A DNA stretch of 64,000 bases from Skeletonema tropicum (GCA_037178625.1 CM074136.1:1364001-1428000), one strand, 5' to 3'; shown: positions 38,410 through 49,736, numbered from the stretch's first letter. Translations and numbers: made by a program. Notes: generated by a model from the sequence alone, not told the origin.

Positions 38410-38571
38410 GTTTAAGGCAGAAAAATATGATACAATGTCAATCGTTGCCTTTTGCTTTTGTGAAAATCGAAGACCTCAAACTTTTGTACATAACGTAAGT
38501 GCAACTGAGGACAACGAACTTTTACTGCACAGCTAAGTTTTAAGCCTACTTGCTCGCATTGCTCACGGCAT

Positions 38572-38908
38572 ATCCCAACCATTTTGAAAACGGTACCTCG
38601 GTACCGTTTTTGAGTTGGGCCCAGTACCCGTAGGGCTTGAAAACGGTACCGTTTTTGAAATCTCGTTTGTTAGCGGGCAAAGCTAGGCAGCTCCTAACGG
38701 CGTTTTTTCAAAAAACTTGTAGCCCTTGTATGCAATAATAAGACCTATAGGCCACATGACGGCTAATGCTTTAATCACACAAATATCACGAGGCCTACTG
38801 CCTTTTTTGAAAACGGTACCGAGGTACCGTTTTCACCCTCACGTAGAAACATACCAGAGTTCTACACAAAACGGTACCGAGGTACCGTTTTCAAAAAATG
38901 GTTGGGAT
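38572..38908. mobile_element. palindrome-rich element with repeated AAAACGGTACC arms
   Basis: Absent from the corresponding place in copy A. The ends are inverted: ATCCCAACCATTTT on the left and GGTTGGGAT, preceded by CAAAAAAT, on the right. Inside are four palindromes built on AAAACGGTACC/GGTACCGTTTT, near 38586-38612, 38639-38660, 38810-38836 and 38868-38893, with TC, GAG or no bases at the centre. There is no ORF of note. It is a likely non-autonomous DNA element; no clear target duplication was found. Confidence 0.65.
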
Positions 38909-39054
38909 TTGATGTGCTGTGTCATCTCGCTGCATCTGATGAGGGTCGGAGTCGCTGGTCTACTGATCGCTTTTACATCGCTAGAAGCTGCCATTGAACT
39001 TGAACTCCCGTCAGGGCAGTTGGTTGAGCAGCTGGCCTGATGAATAGGCCTTTG

Positions 39055-40009
39055 TGTTAGAGTAGAGAGTAGTTCCTCTATCTGGCGCGCCAGCCGACCA
39101 CACGAAAGTGATGCCATCGCCAAAACTTGGCAGCAGAGCTTCACCATGAGCTCATTATTTGCGTAGGTACTTAATTGTTTTAAGAGTCTACTAGATCATT
39201 CACACAGGTCTTTAGCATACCTACGCAAAGGTCCACGAGTTCCCAACCTCGTGTAAAACAAAGGGTATAAACAGGGCGGCCAAAACCACCGGCCGAATGA
39301 CACAAGTGCCGACGATACGATATGTATTATCCAATGCACATAACGTCAACGCTACTAAGCGCTACCAGACTTTAGACCATCCGCATCGACAACCTAGTCC
39401 ACACTGAGAGTCCAGTCCAAACGGAGCTACAGCGGATCAGGGAACAGCTGCAGCTCGGCATCGAAACGATACACCTACGGAGCTACAGACAAGTACGGTA
39501 GAGGTCGCAAACTGCACACATAAAACCTCAACCACGTCAAGTGAGCAAACCGAATAAGAATCCAGATGCGATGAAAAACAAGCAGTGTTGGCAAAATATA
39601 TCTGTGCCGAAGATCCTAACACTTCAAAGGGTGGCGAGAGCATAGACCGTGGCATAGGCACGGAGAATGCGTCACCTCAAAGGGTGCCAAAATCTTCGAC
39701 TAAGTACGGAGGGAGATGATGACGGAATGAAAACAGGTCGCAACAAATTGCAAACAGAACGAACAAGACATAGAAATGGTAAGACACATGAAACAGAATG
39801 AAAGAACAAGTCGAACCAGCAGCATCGTGGGTCAGCTGAAAGGGTGTGTTAGAGTAGAGAGTAGTTCCTCTATCTGGCGCGCCAGCCGACCACACGAAAG
39901 TGATGCCATCGCCAAAACTTGGCAGCAGAGCTTCACCATGAGCTCATTATTTGCGTAGGTACTTAATTGTTTTAAGAGTCTACTAGATCATTCACACAGG
40001 TCTTTAGCA
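39055..40009 (+). mobile_element. TRIM: miniature LTR retrotransposon with 163 bp LTRs
   Basis: Bases 39055-39217 and 39847-40009 are direct repeats that appear identical, starting TGTTAGAG and ending TTTAGCA, i.e. TG...CA as in LTRs. CTTTG flanks the whole unit (39050-39054 and 40010-40014), a 5 bp target duplication. Copy A has the corresponding unfilled site (ggcctttagtgcag). The internal 629 bp has no gag or pol. A GAAAGGG purine run precedes the 3' LTR. Identical LTRs suggest recent insertion. Confidence 0.9.
39218..39229 (+). promoter_or_regulatory. putative self-primer binding site of the TRIM
   Basis: TACCTACGCAAA begins at the first base after the 5' LTR. It does not start TGG, as a tRNA-primed site would. 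It is the exact reverse complement of TTTGCGTAGGTA inside the LTR (39158-39169). In Tf1-type elements the 5' end of the transcript folds back to such a site to prime reverse transcription. Confidence 0.55.
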
Positions 40010-40069
40010 CTTTGAGTCCAGAAGTAAAATATTTGTTGAAGCAAGACTCTCACACTGCACAATCATCAA

Positions 40070-40614
40070 TTCGAGTGTCGTCCAACTGAATCATGATGCT
40101 ATGCTTCTGATCAAAGAGGCATTGATTCGTAAACCCTTTCAAAAATTGTCCCTCGCAAACAGTAATACCGGCAATAATGATGAAGATCTTGCTCGTGGAG
40201 GAATGAGCGTAGATGACATCCTTGTATAGTAGAAAGGAACAAACATTTGCGAAAGCTCGAAATTCAGAACATCCAAATTGGTCCCCAACACATTGAAAGG
40301 CTCTGCTCTACCGTTTGGATTTATCCCTTGGTGGAACTTGAAATTTACCAATAGCTGTGAACCAGGCATTGGGGATCAAATGCTGACAGCACTTCTTACT
40401 AGTACCAGTGGTGAATTGAAATTAGAGGGCCTCGACATGCGTGGTAATAACATCACCTCAGCTGTGGGCACTCTATTGTCAAATTTCCTCGCAACGAATC
40501 CAATGTTGAAAATACTCAATCTCGAAGACAATGATTCGAACGACACTGACGCTGTGTTGATTGCAAATGCTCTTCGAACCAATACGATATTGTGTGATCT
40601 CGATCTCGAATATC
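40070..40614 (+). pseudogene. decayed LRR family gene (copy B)
   Basis: Counterpart of 33683-34229. It runs from gtcgtccaactgaatcatgatg to the LRR segment LDMRGNNITS...LNLEDNDSND, with the same stop near 40227. It retains one base lost in copy A near 34034 (ggtgaattgaaa). It ends abruptly at 40614, where the palindrome-containing sequence begins. Confidence 0.85.
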
Positions 40615-40636
40615 CATGATGAGATTTTAAAACTGT

Positions 40637-40690
40637 CGACCGTCCCATTTTGGGACAGTCGATTTTGAGAGTCCCAAAATGGGACAGTCA
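40637..40690. repeat. short inverted repeat GTCCCATTTTGGGAC
   Basis: gaccgtcccattttgggaca is followed by gagtcccaaaatgggacagt. The GTCCCATTTTGGGAC palindrome appears twice within 54 bases. It sits exactly at the end of the duplicated segment and could be the footprint of a small DNA element. Confidence 0.6.
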
Positions 40691-41099
40691 AGCAATAAGG
40701 TAGATAATAAAGCTAAAGCGGCTTCTGTTGCCTTCATCAAGCGGTGGGATGGTTCCTACTTAGCTGTTTTTGCCGTGAAACGCATTTCTTGGCTCTCTAC
40801 GCTAGCTTTCTATATATGTTTTTTTTTGGCTGTCTGGACGTCCCCCCGGCCGCCTTCACTTCGACGCTTGAGAAGGTGTCAGCCACAAAAGATACAGGCA
40901 CCTCACGCCTCCGAGACCCAAGCAATGTCAAGTACATTACCAGCGGCAGCTAGTGGCTTTGTTTATTGCACTGCAGAAGTTGGATACACGCCGTAGTAAT
41001 ACTGTAATCACGTGTAGTGTGTGTGTGTCGGCAGCGTGACATGCCGATGAGAGGAAGTGATAAAAGGAGCTTGTAGGGGGGCGGATACAACGAAGAAAG
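40691..41099. other. upstream region of the 41100 gene
   Basis: A 105-codon ORF at 40679-40996 has a hydrophobic stretch (LAFYICFFLAVW) but starts inside the inverted repeat and has no relative in the window; I do not call it. The last 20 bases before the ATG at 41100 are purine-rich. Confidence 0.4.
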
Positions 41100-41795
41100 A
41101 TGGACGACAACGTCTTTGATTCTGATCTGTACGATGATGAAAATGACATTATTGCCGCTCACGGCCACGACGTCTCAATGGGTGGGTTGCTCGCAGATGA
41201 GGAGGAAGAGGATCCGGAGGAATATGTCAACGATGACTCTACAAATCTTCGTGTTGGCAATGGCAAATGGCCGCCTCCTCTCACATCATGGAATGAACGG
41301 TGTGCACACATCATCCACCCTAAGTTAACATTCAACGAGGGAAGTGACTCTAGCTATGGTACCGGCGGCGAGATGACAGCAACGACGACGAAGACGATGA
41401 AGAAAGTTAGATTCTCTGAAGACATCGACACACACTACTTTCAATACCCGTCCAGAGAAGAGGTCTCAAAACGCTGGCACTGTAGGGGGGACAAGTACAT
41501 CTTCACACTAGAGATGGGACGTGATGTCGGAAGCATTCGTTATCTACTGTCTACCACACCGATGGAAGCAGTAGACAAGGAGGCTCTCTATGAGTGTGTT
41601 GGACTAGAAGCTCTCTTATCGAGCAAAGTCACGAGATTCTTGAAGGAGAAGAAACGGGTACACGCCCGTTCGATAGTGGAGATGCAGCATTTCCTCAGTG
41701 AAGAGCGACTGGCGGCATATGCGATGAGTCATTCATCCCAATCAAGGGAGAGAGCGCAGAAGCTTGCGTGTGGTTACTTGGAGATATTGGTATAG
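41100..41795 (+). CDS. DFPxRR-family protein with a replaced acidic N-terminus (231 aa)
   Basis: Only uninterrupted long member of the family. Residues 1-85 are acidic (MDDNVFDSDLYDDENDI, EEEEDPEEYVNDD) and unlike the N-termini of the copies at 56899 and 57959. Identity with those copies begins at GTGGEMTATTT (base 41358) and runs past the stop to about 41950. The shared part has KKVRFSEDIDTHYFQYPSRE, RWHCRGDKYIFTLEMGRDV, YECVGLEALLSSKVTRFLKE, then VEMQHFLSEERLAAYAMSHS. The breakpoint is at ggtaccggcggcgag. The N-terminus appears to have been acquired from another sequence. Function unknown; likely soluble. Confidence 0.7.
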   Translation: MDDNVFDSDLYDDENDIIAAHGHDVSMGGLLADEEEEDPEEYVNDDSTNLRVGNGKWPPPLTSWNERCAHIIHPKLTFNEGSDSSYGTGGEMTATTTKTMKKVRFSEDIDTHYFQYPSREEVSKRWHCRGDKYIFTLEMGRDVGSIRYLLSTTPMEAVDKEALYECVGLEALLSSKVTRFLKEKKRVHARSIVEMQHFLSEERLAAYAMSHSSQSRERAQKLACGYLEILV

Positions 41796-42645
41796 CCAAA
41801 GTCAGAACCAAAGTCAAAGTGCGATAAGATTCAGAGTAAAGTATATTTCTGATTTGAATATTCTATGTTGCTCTTGTTTCGCTTTCTCAATTTAACAGCC
41901 TATTCACCGGTCTTCTCAAACTACTTGGCTGCATTTTGTTGTATCACGAGGCACGCTGGACCATCGGTGTCGTTAATGATCTCTACTATATATATATGTA
42001 ACAGAAATTTTAAAGTACGTCTGGTGGGCCCTCAAGAGGCGACATTATCTATGGTATTGATAACGAACATGTGCTGTATCAGCTATTATTTCCCAGATCG
42101 CACCCCAAGCCTGCTATCTTTCAAGCAAGCTAGGATTAGAAGGGTGATACCCTTGTTTGATACCTCAAATCATTCTTTTGTTTGCTGGTGTACTTCCATG
42201 TACTAAGTCAGTTCTCACTCTTGCAACGGTCTTCGGTGCGGTTCCACATTGTTTTCATGTCAGACCCGCATAAAGTCCATTGTCTACTCAGTAAAACTGG
42301 GTACGTACAGTGTGTGGTTGTAAAATTCTCATCCCATTGCTCGATGTCGCTTATGATACTGAAGCTCTAGATCTTCTCCATTGCATGGACTTTCCTAACT
42401 GGCTGATTCGGATTAAGGTAGTAGTTGTCAAAGTTGTTCCTCGTCTACGGTTCGTATCTAAGGAGGGAATGTCGTCGGACCGGTACTACTGCAGTTCTCT
42501 GATACATTCATCAACACCTGCCTCTTCTTTCTTCGGGTGCGCACCCTACTTCTCTCGGAGAAGATTACGAATACTCAATGAAGCTGTGAGAATGTTCAAG
42601 TCTGGTTCTCTCTCTCTTTCTATCTATCTCTCTTTATCTCTCTCT
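41796..42645. other. no gene recognised
   Basis: The first ~155 bases are the 3' flank shared with 58488-58636. Beyond, ORFs of 60-120 codons overlap on the plus strand without a common frame or recognisable motif. Confidence 0.4.
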
Positions 42646-43235
42646 CTTTCGTACCTATCGTCGTCACGATGGGCATGATCCGCTTCTAGTGGCACATTGT
42701 AATCGGCAGTGATACTCACGTTGTTCCATAGTTTTTGTGGCAAAGATGTAATAATACAGAAGAATCTTCCACGATGATGGAGTGACAACGATACAACGGG
42801 TATAGGCACTTGCAAACTTCCGCATTGACCCCATCTAATTTTTGCAAACCTCCGCATTAACCCTGCCCATTCAATTTGATTGCGTAGAAGCGATGCTACA
42901 GTCTCGTAGCTGACCTGAGAGGCTTTCTCTCTATATATATATATATATATATCTTTCGTACCTATCGTCGTCACGATGGGCATGATCCGCTTCTAGTGGC
43001 ACATTGTAATCGGCAGTGATACTCACGTTGTTCCATAGTTTTTGTGGCAAAGATGTAATAATACAGAAGAATCTTCCACGATGATGGAGTGACAACGATA
43101 CAACGGGTATAGGCACTTGCAAACTTCCGCATTGACCCCATCTAATTTTTGCAAACCTCCGCATTAACCCTGCCCATTCAATTTGATTGCGTAGAAGCGA
43201 TGCTACAGTCTCGTAGCTGACCTGAGAGGCTTTCT
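42646..43235. repeat. tandem duplication of ~283 bp with CT/AT microsatellites
   Basis: 42646-42930 is repeated at 42953-43235, nearly identically (ctttcgtacctatcgtcgtc to gacctgagaggctttct). The copies are joined by (CT)n and (AT)n runs; another CT/AT run follows to about 43282. Confidence 0.9.
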
Positions 43236-44174
43236 ATCTCTCTCTCTCTCTCTTTCTATCTCTCTCTCTATATATATATATCTTCCCAGTCCGTCTTTCC
43301 TATGATGTTCCCGCATGGTTCCCAGTGGTTCTTGACGAGTGTACTCGCTACACTCATCTACGAATCTATCCAAGACTCCCACAAATTCCTATCTAAGACT
43401 CCCACAAATTCCTGAATCACTTGTACCAGGTTTCAGCTCTCCTCCTATGCTATCTCTTACTGCCGTTGGATACTCTTGATCTATGCTCTTGATCTACTTA
43501 TGCTCCCTTTCTTTCCCCGACTTGTCAATTGATATCCCTCTTTTTCATCCATCTGTCTCCCCCGCTCTGATAATTGTAGTTCACGCTACTGTAGACACAC
43601 TGCTTTACTCTCGTCCTCCCTACATTGTGTTGCGCTCCGCTGGTCGAGGTAAGTTGACTATCGTGACGTGTGATACTCGGTGTCTTCACCGGCCCCATTA
43701 AGTTGGTTCATCGGGGGGGGAAGAAGCAGACGTCCCTATTGACGTCTCCCCCCCAAATCCTTCTCAATGATGCAGCGCTATTTGCACTGTTGGGTCGGCT
43801 CAGTTGTATTAATGGAAGGATAATTCGATGCGTTACCATATTTTTCTAATTTGTGCCATCCTCCCGGCATGTTCCTTCATCCTACCTCCTCCCCTTATCG
43901 GAGGAGGGAACGCCGCCGGTAATTGCTCTCCCACGGTTTGGCCTGGTTCGCCGCTGCCCTTGCGCCAGCCCCCCACCATCGAAGCCGGCCGTATCCCGGT
44001 TCGTTCGCCCGATGTGGACACAGAGTTATCGAGGTGGGGGCTTTTATAGTGGAGAAGGGAGGGGTCCACCATGGTTGTTTCATCACCAACGGCGGTTGTC
44101 TTTTTCATGTAGAGCTGTACTAATTCCGCCGTAGAAACTCCAAAAAATGTAGTAGTGACAATGATTGCCGTAAC
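43236..44174. other. no gene called; contains a G/C-run hairpin
   Basis: At 43713-43754, GGGGGGGG is followed by GACGTC, a 6-base spacer (cctatt), GACGTC and CCCCCCC, which can pair as a hairpin. The ORFs on both strands at 43828-44177 are GC-rich and overlap the target site of the next element; none is recognised. Confidence 0.45.
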
Positions 44175-44959
44175 CAAGGGTAAATAAGCAGGGTTGGCGT
44201 CGTTTTGCTAAATTTCAAAATCAATTTACCATCTCGTCAGCAAGTAGGTACTCAAATTTAGCGATCATTCACTTGTTCCGACGTATCGCTCCTATGATCA
44301 GCAGTGATCAGAAAGCGGCATCAAATTTTCCTAAGTAAAAGTTTCGTTACGACTTTGAGATCCCTATAATTGAGTCTCGCTTCCTTTCATTGAGTCTCGG
44401 TTGCCCTGCCCGATCTCCGTCATTGAAAGCTCAAATTGAACACTCTCTGCCGGCAACCATGGTCAGCGTTGCCGCCGCTGAAATAGACCAAGTTAATAAC
44501 CGTAATATCGGTCGATCGGTGGCTGATCGTTACTATGGATTACTATGTTGGTGTTATCGTGCTTGGATTAAGCAGAAACGCTCCTTGCGACGTTCAATGA
44601 GCACTGTTCAGTGGATGGGCGGCGCTCGCCGGACGTCATCGTCTAATATTGCCTCAATGCTGCCTTCCCTCAGGGGATTTTGCAGTGGCGAGGGCTTCGA
44701 CACCAACATAATAATCCATAGTAACCGTCAGCCACCAATCACCCCATAATACGGCTGTTAACTTGGTCTAATTCAGCGGCGGCAACGGTGATCATGGTTG
44801 CCGTGCCTTGAGCGGCGTGGTTAGTGCTGATCATCCTGTTCGGACCGGCACTGACTTTCTCAATCGAACTTGCTGACGAGACGGTAACGGTACTCAGCTT
44901 TTTTACTAGGTAAAATTTTGGCGGGAACCGTCGTCGCCAACCCTGCTTATTTACCCTTG
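44175..44959. mobile_element. hAT-like MITE, 785 bp
   Basis: A 25 bp terminal inverted repeat starts CAAGGGTAAATAAGCAGGG at 44175-44199 and recurs inverted at 44935-44959. GCCGTAAC flanks both sides (44167-44174 and 44960-44967), an 8 bp target duplication as in hAT elements. Inside, 44458-44552 and 44704-44798 form a second inverted pair of about 95 bp, and further weak symmetry links the rest of the arms. There is no transposase; the internal ORF at 44390-44749 spans these arms and is probably not coding. Confidence 0.85.
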
Positions 44960-45626
44960 GCCGTAACTACGCTACACAACACATAATGCAGCCGCTCCGG
45001 TGGAATGACACGGTGCCTCCTTGCTAGAAACTCGTTCTAATGGCCATATTATTATTTGGCGGTGGAGATGGTGGTTGCCTTGCGGCACCCTCGGCGGGGT
45101 TGCCACCACACCAACTCGTCTCCGCTGGGCTGGTACCAACCACACCTACGTAGAAAAAGTGTTAATGATCTCTACTAACTTTCTACATATCTACTTCGAA
45201 GTATTTTTATGACAGGCGGGCTCGCCTGTCTTAAATACTTATTGGTATTCATGAAGCTAAGACAGTTGTGAGTACCGTATCTTCTGCTGAGCACTGTGAA
45301 GCACGCAACAATCGCGACGGACTCATTACATATTCAGATTATTAGTATCCATGAGAGAGATTTCACTCTTGTTCAAAAAGACAGCTGTGAGGCCTGATAA
45401 GTACTTGGGAGGCCCTTTTCATGTCTTTTTTTTGTCAATGCCGAAGACCCGGATAAGTAAAGCACATCAAATGCTACAATAACGTGACCTCCTTGAAATT
45501 ATGAAGAAATGTTTTTATTTTACAACGAAGCTTCATCGATTGAGTCTTAGGTCGTCTACACTCGCTCTCCCTCTCCTAAGTAACTAGGTACAGCTGTCTT
45601 CAGCTCATCGCGGATCCCCGTAGAAT
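44960..45626. other. no gene; short hairpin and a shared 40 bp segment
   Basis: A hairpin GACAGGCG/CGCCTGTC lies at 45211-45230 inside a longer AT-rich symmetry. Bases 45418-45458 (catgtctttttt, gtcaatgcc, aagacccggataag) recur at about 56442-56479. Nothing else is seen. Confidence 0.45.
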
Positions 45627-45717
45627 TTACGGTAGAGATTATGCGCTACGTGATCGGATTTCACCACCATCTGTCTCCACATTGGTATGTACGGAGGACG
45701 ATTTTCGTCAACAATGA

Positions 45718-48700
45718 CAATGGTCGTCTAAACGTGAACAAACCTCATCATCTCCGTCTGGCATCCATATAGGTGTCTATAAAGCTGCTCTTCAGGATGA
45801 TTCTCTTGTCAGATTCTATTCCTCTTATTGGACCGATATAATACGTTTCAAGGTGCCTCCTGAGAGGTGGTTTAATGGCCTGCAGGTAGCCTTGCAGAAA
45901 GAGAAGGGCAACTTTAATGTCGACCGCCTCCGTTTTATCCAGCTCTATGAGGCGGATTTTAACCATCTCGACAACTTTCTCTTTGGGAAGAAGGCGATGA
46001 ATATTCTGTCGGAGGAAGGTGTGATACCTGAGGAGCATTTTGCTCAGAAACAGAGCACTGCCGAGGATGCAAATATGGATAAGACACTTACCTTTGATCT
46101 GTCACGCATTACCAAAACACCCATGACTAATGTCTCTGTGGACGCAGAGAACTGTCTTGATCGCATTTCACACGTCATCCTGATGCTCATTTGGTACGTT
46201 CTCCTTAATGATTGGATGCTCGTTACAATGTTTTTGGAAGTTATTGGACATATGTGTCTCTACCAGCGTACGGGATATGGCGATTCGCAAACCTTTGTGG
46301 GAGGCAAGGACCTTCCTCTCCCGTTTCAAGGGAAGGGGCAAGGTAGCGGAGGGGCACCTGCAGCATGGATCCACCACAGTACAGTGGCTATTTTGGCTTA
46401 TCTTCGTCAGGGGTTTTCTTCGTCTTTCACTAATCCCTTCACTAGGGAAATGTTTGGTTCCATGGGCAGACTCTTCGTGGATGATACTAATCTGTACATT
46501 ACCCTTGATACAGACTACATGGACCCTACGTTGCTGTACGAGGAACTTTTGGAAGAAACTCAACTGGCGACGACAACTTGGGGGTCTCTCCTCGTGGCTG
46601 GGGGTGGTTCTGCAAAGCAGAAGAAGTGCTACTGGCAGCCCATTCTCTCTGAGTCAAATGATGGTCTCTGGTATTATGTTGAAGAGGTGGATATTCAACT
46701 TCTGGTACCTCAACCGGGCGACGTTTCAGTCCCCATTGCTCAACTCTCGCCATTTGATTCGGCTAAGGAGTTGGGCGTGAAGGAATGTGTAGCTGGTGGA
46801 AGCCATGATCAATTGGAATCTATGCGTGACAAGTTCAGTCAATGGGTGTCGAAGATTAGGAACTCGCATTTACAACCCGGCTATGCCTGGTTGGCTTATC
46901 GTCTGCAGATTTGGCCAGGGATACGGTATAGTCTTGGGACCTTGACCAATGATATGGAGGATATTGCGGATCTGTTTCAAGACATCTATTACAACTTGTT
47001 ACCCTCGTTAGGTGTTGTCCGCAGCTTCAGGAAGCTATTACGTACAGTCCACCAAGCTTTTGGAGGTGTTGGCTTATGGCATATGCCGACTGAACAACTT
47101 ATTGAACGATTGACAATGTTACTGCAGCATTACCAACGGGATTCAACTCTTGGACGGAAGTTTAGGGCCATGACGCGGTGGCTGCAGCTTGAAATTGGCA
47201 CCTGTTTCTCCCCCTTTTCAGTCTCTTATGATACATGGTCGCCTTTGGCAACACACTGTTGGCATAAAATGCTGTGGAGGACGATTCAATGGTCAGGGAT
47301 TGAATTATATATTGACTCTGTCCAGATTCCGTATCCCCGAGAGAATGATATTTGCATTATGGAGTATGTCTCCCAACAGGGTTGTACGGGCGATGATCTG
47401 CTCAGCATTAATCGCTGTCGAAATGCCTTACATCTACTATTTCTCTCTGATATTGTGACTGCGGATGGATTACATTTTGAGCGTTCCTTGATATCCCGAA
47501 CTGGCAATACTCCAATTGAATCATCATATGAATTTCCAGTGTCTCTTCCAACTATGCTGGATTGGAGACGTTGGGAAGCATTCTGGACGAGAGTCAGTGG
47601 ACCAAGCAATTCTACATATCGCTTCTTGGGACGCTGGATACATCTTTCTCATCGCAAGTGGCGCTGGTATTATGACGAAGGCTGTGATCAGATAAAATAC
47701 AAAATTGATTCGTCTACTATTCTCCTGTACAATAGGAGTGGAATTGGCAGGACACGTTCACAACGCACGTACGTTCGTTCGTCCGTTGAAAGGAGTCAAC
47801 AAATGTTCCTTGGGATGCCTACATCGATTCATACTATCACTGAGGATTCGGTGCTACGGCTGTATACTGGTCCTTCCCTCTCATCACCACCACAGTCACC
47901 GGCTGACTTCTGGTCGTTTCTTGCTAGTTGGGGTGGTACTTGGATGTGGAGGGATGTCGTCAACTCCGCTGCAGCTCCGTCCGATCTTCAGTGGCTCACG
48001 ATGGCAATACGGTCGAATACCGCTCTTTGGTGTACTGATGGCTCTCACGACCCTGTCTCAGCTCCTGAGATCAGTGGAGCTGGGTGGATTATCTATGATA
48101 TCATCACAGAGCACTGCCTGAGTGGTTCTTTCTTTGAGCGTTCTGACCAAGCGAGTTCCTACAGGGGTGAAATGATCGGTAATCTTGCCTTGCACATCAT
48201 GTGTAGTGCCCTCGAACAGTTTTATGTCCTTCCCAAATGTTCTAACAAACTGTTTTGTGATAACGAGGTTACTTTGAAAGAGTCAAGACGTAGTCGAAGA
48301 AGAAGAAGGGTTCCTCCCAAAAAGGCATGCAGTGATGTTATTCGACATATGCGGTCATTAAAGGAATCCCTGGCGATGCAATTTGATTATATAGACGTTG
48401 ATGCACATGCAGATGAACGGCAACAATGGGAGCGTCTCACCATAGCACAGCAACTCAACTGCAGATGTGACTTACTTGCCAAAAGTGCGGTGTCCACAGC
48501 AATTTCCCTTGGCTCTGCCATCCCGCAGCGTTTTCTGTTTCCGAACGAAGGCGTTGCTGTCGTTGTCAATGGTTGGAAGCAAACCTCGGATCTGTCCTCC
48601 TCTGTGAGGTTCGAGGTTGGCAAGCGAGAAGCAAGGAGAGTTCTTACTCAACCATACACCGTTGGGGGCCAGTTGAAGCAGGCTCCTCTCTCTTGTGAGC

Positions 48701-48891
48701 AATTTGATGAAATCGACTGGGAATCGCGTGATCGAGCTCTCACGCATGGGGATATGTACAAGACATGGCTGACAAAACAAATGAGCAACTTCTGTGGCAG
48801 CGGGGTTCAAGTTGCGAGGTATGCAGGACACACATCGGGCATATCTTCGATGGAACTGATATCCAGGATTGCTGCCCGAATTGTGGTGTGA
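45718..48891 (+). pseudogene. reverse transcriptase with RNase H domain (LINE ORF, 5' part)
   Basis: Open from 45718, just after a TGA; the first codon called by simple ORF finders, GTG at 45853, is internal, and SPSGIHIGVYK just upstream belongs to the same protein. Numbering from 45853: RT motif A is DAENCLDRISH (Asp97); motif B is GQGSGGAPAAW; motif C is FVDDTNLYI (Asp210-Asp211). The RNase H domain follows with TDGSH (Asp729), SSYRGEM (Glu773), FCDNE (Asp803) and, near residues 850-875, DAHADE...QQLNCRCDLLAK. The catalytic residues are present. The enzyme would copy element RNA into DNA at a nicked target. The N-terminus is missing, and no endonuclease domain remains. Confidence 0.85.
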
Positions 48892-49736
48892 AGGGCGAGC
48901 GTGCCTCTCATCTGTGCTGCTGCCCTGATCCAGATCGTACCAGATTATACAAAGAACAGGTTGAGGACCTCGAAATGTGGATGATCAAGGCGTATGGCCA
49001 TCCTGAACTTGTTTATTTTCTACCGAAATATCTTCTCTTACGGGGTACAAGGGAATTTAGCTCTCTTGGTACAATGTCTTCGGATATGATGAAGGTCGCT
49101 AGGAGCCAAGATGTCATCGGATGGAGACACCTTACTGAAGGAAAACTTTCTAGACTCATTCTACCTATGCAGAAGTCTTACTTAGTCACCACTCCAAGCA
49201 GAATTAGCGGTGAGGCATGGGTCAAACAACTTATCCATCGCATCCTACATACTACCCATTCACAATGGATTTATCGCAATGTCAGTCTCCATCACAAACG
49301 AAACGGAGTCCTGGCTACACAGCGGTCAAAACATCTTCTCAATGAAATCGAACTGATACTTTTGACGCCAGAGGATGAACTTCCCGATGATTCCAGATAT
49401 CTTCTTGACATCGATATAAATACTCTGCGCAAACGTCCAGTTGAGGAACAGGAGAATTACGTTTACGTTGCGAAGGCTGCTATTCGTGCTGGTCAACGAA
49501 CGCACGCAGGCAGGGCGTCACGACTTCGATCCAAGAATCGTCGTGTCTCTACACGCCAGAAGCTCGGCCTCGATGAGGTGGAAACCCAACTACGACAGAC
49601 TAGAACTCCATTTAGTCAGTCGGAACGTGAGAGGCGCTCACTGTTGGGAGCTTCCACCTTTTCTAGAAGTCGACCACATCCTTCCTCCACCATTGCGAAT
49701 CAAGGAAGCAACAAGAGGCTGAGGAAACCTGATTGA
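48834..49736 (+). pseudogene. C-terminal part of the LINE polyprotein (zinc-knuckle-like, frameshifted)
   Basis: Continues the RT/RNase H protein in another frame. The upstream frame reaches VQVARYAGH near 48825; this frame then gives IFDGTDIQDCCPNCGVKGE and SHLCCCPDPDRTRLYKEQV. The Cys pattern CPNCG...HLCCCPDPDR is the putative nucleic-acid-binding end of these polyproteins. The shift is one base back (or two forward) somewhere between about 48820 and 48850. An ORF starting at 48765 overlaps the upstream frame but its first ~20 residues are probably not used. The C-terminal 100 residues are basic. A simple indel is likelier than programmed frameshifting. Confidence 0.7.

Noticed and set aside
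43833..44177. 114-codon minus-strand ORF starting MVTAIIVTTTFF
   Set aside because: Its start overlaps the MITE target duplication, it is opposed by several equally long GC-rich ORFs, and it has no recognisable motif.
44390..44749. 119-codon ORF inside the hAT-like MITE
   Set aside because: It covers the inner inverted repeat arms and has no transposase features.
48765..48833. Separate start of a second LINE ORF at 48765
   Set aside because: The upstream frame (VQVARYAGH) better fits the protein family in this overlap, so a frameshift near 48840 explains the data more simply.
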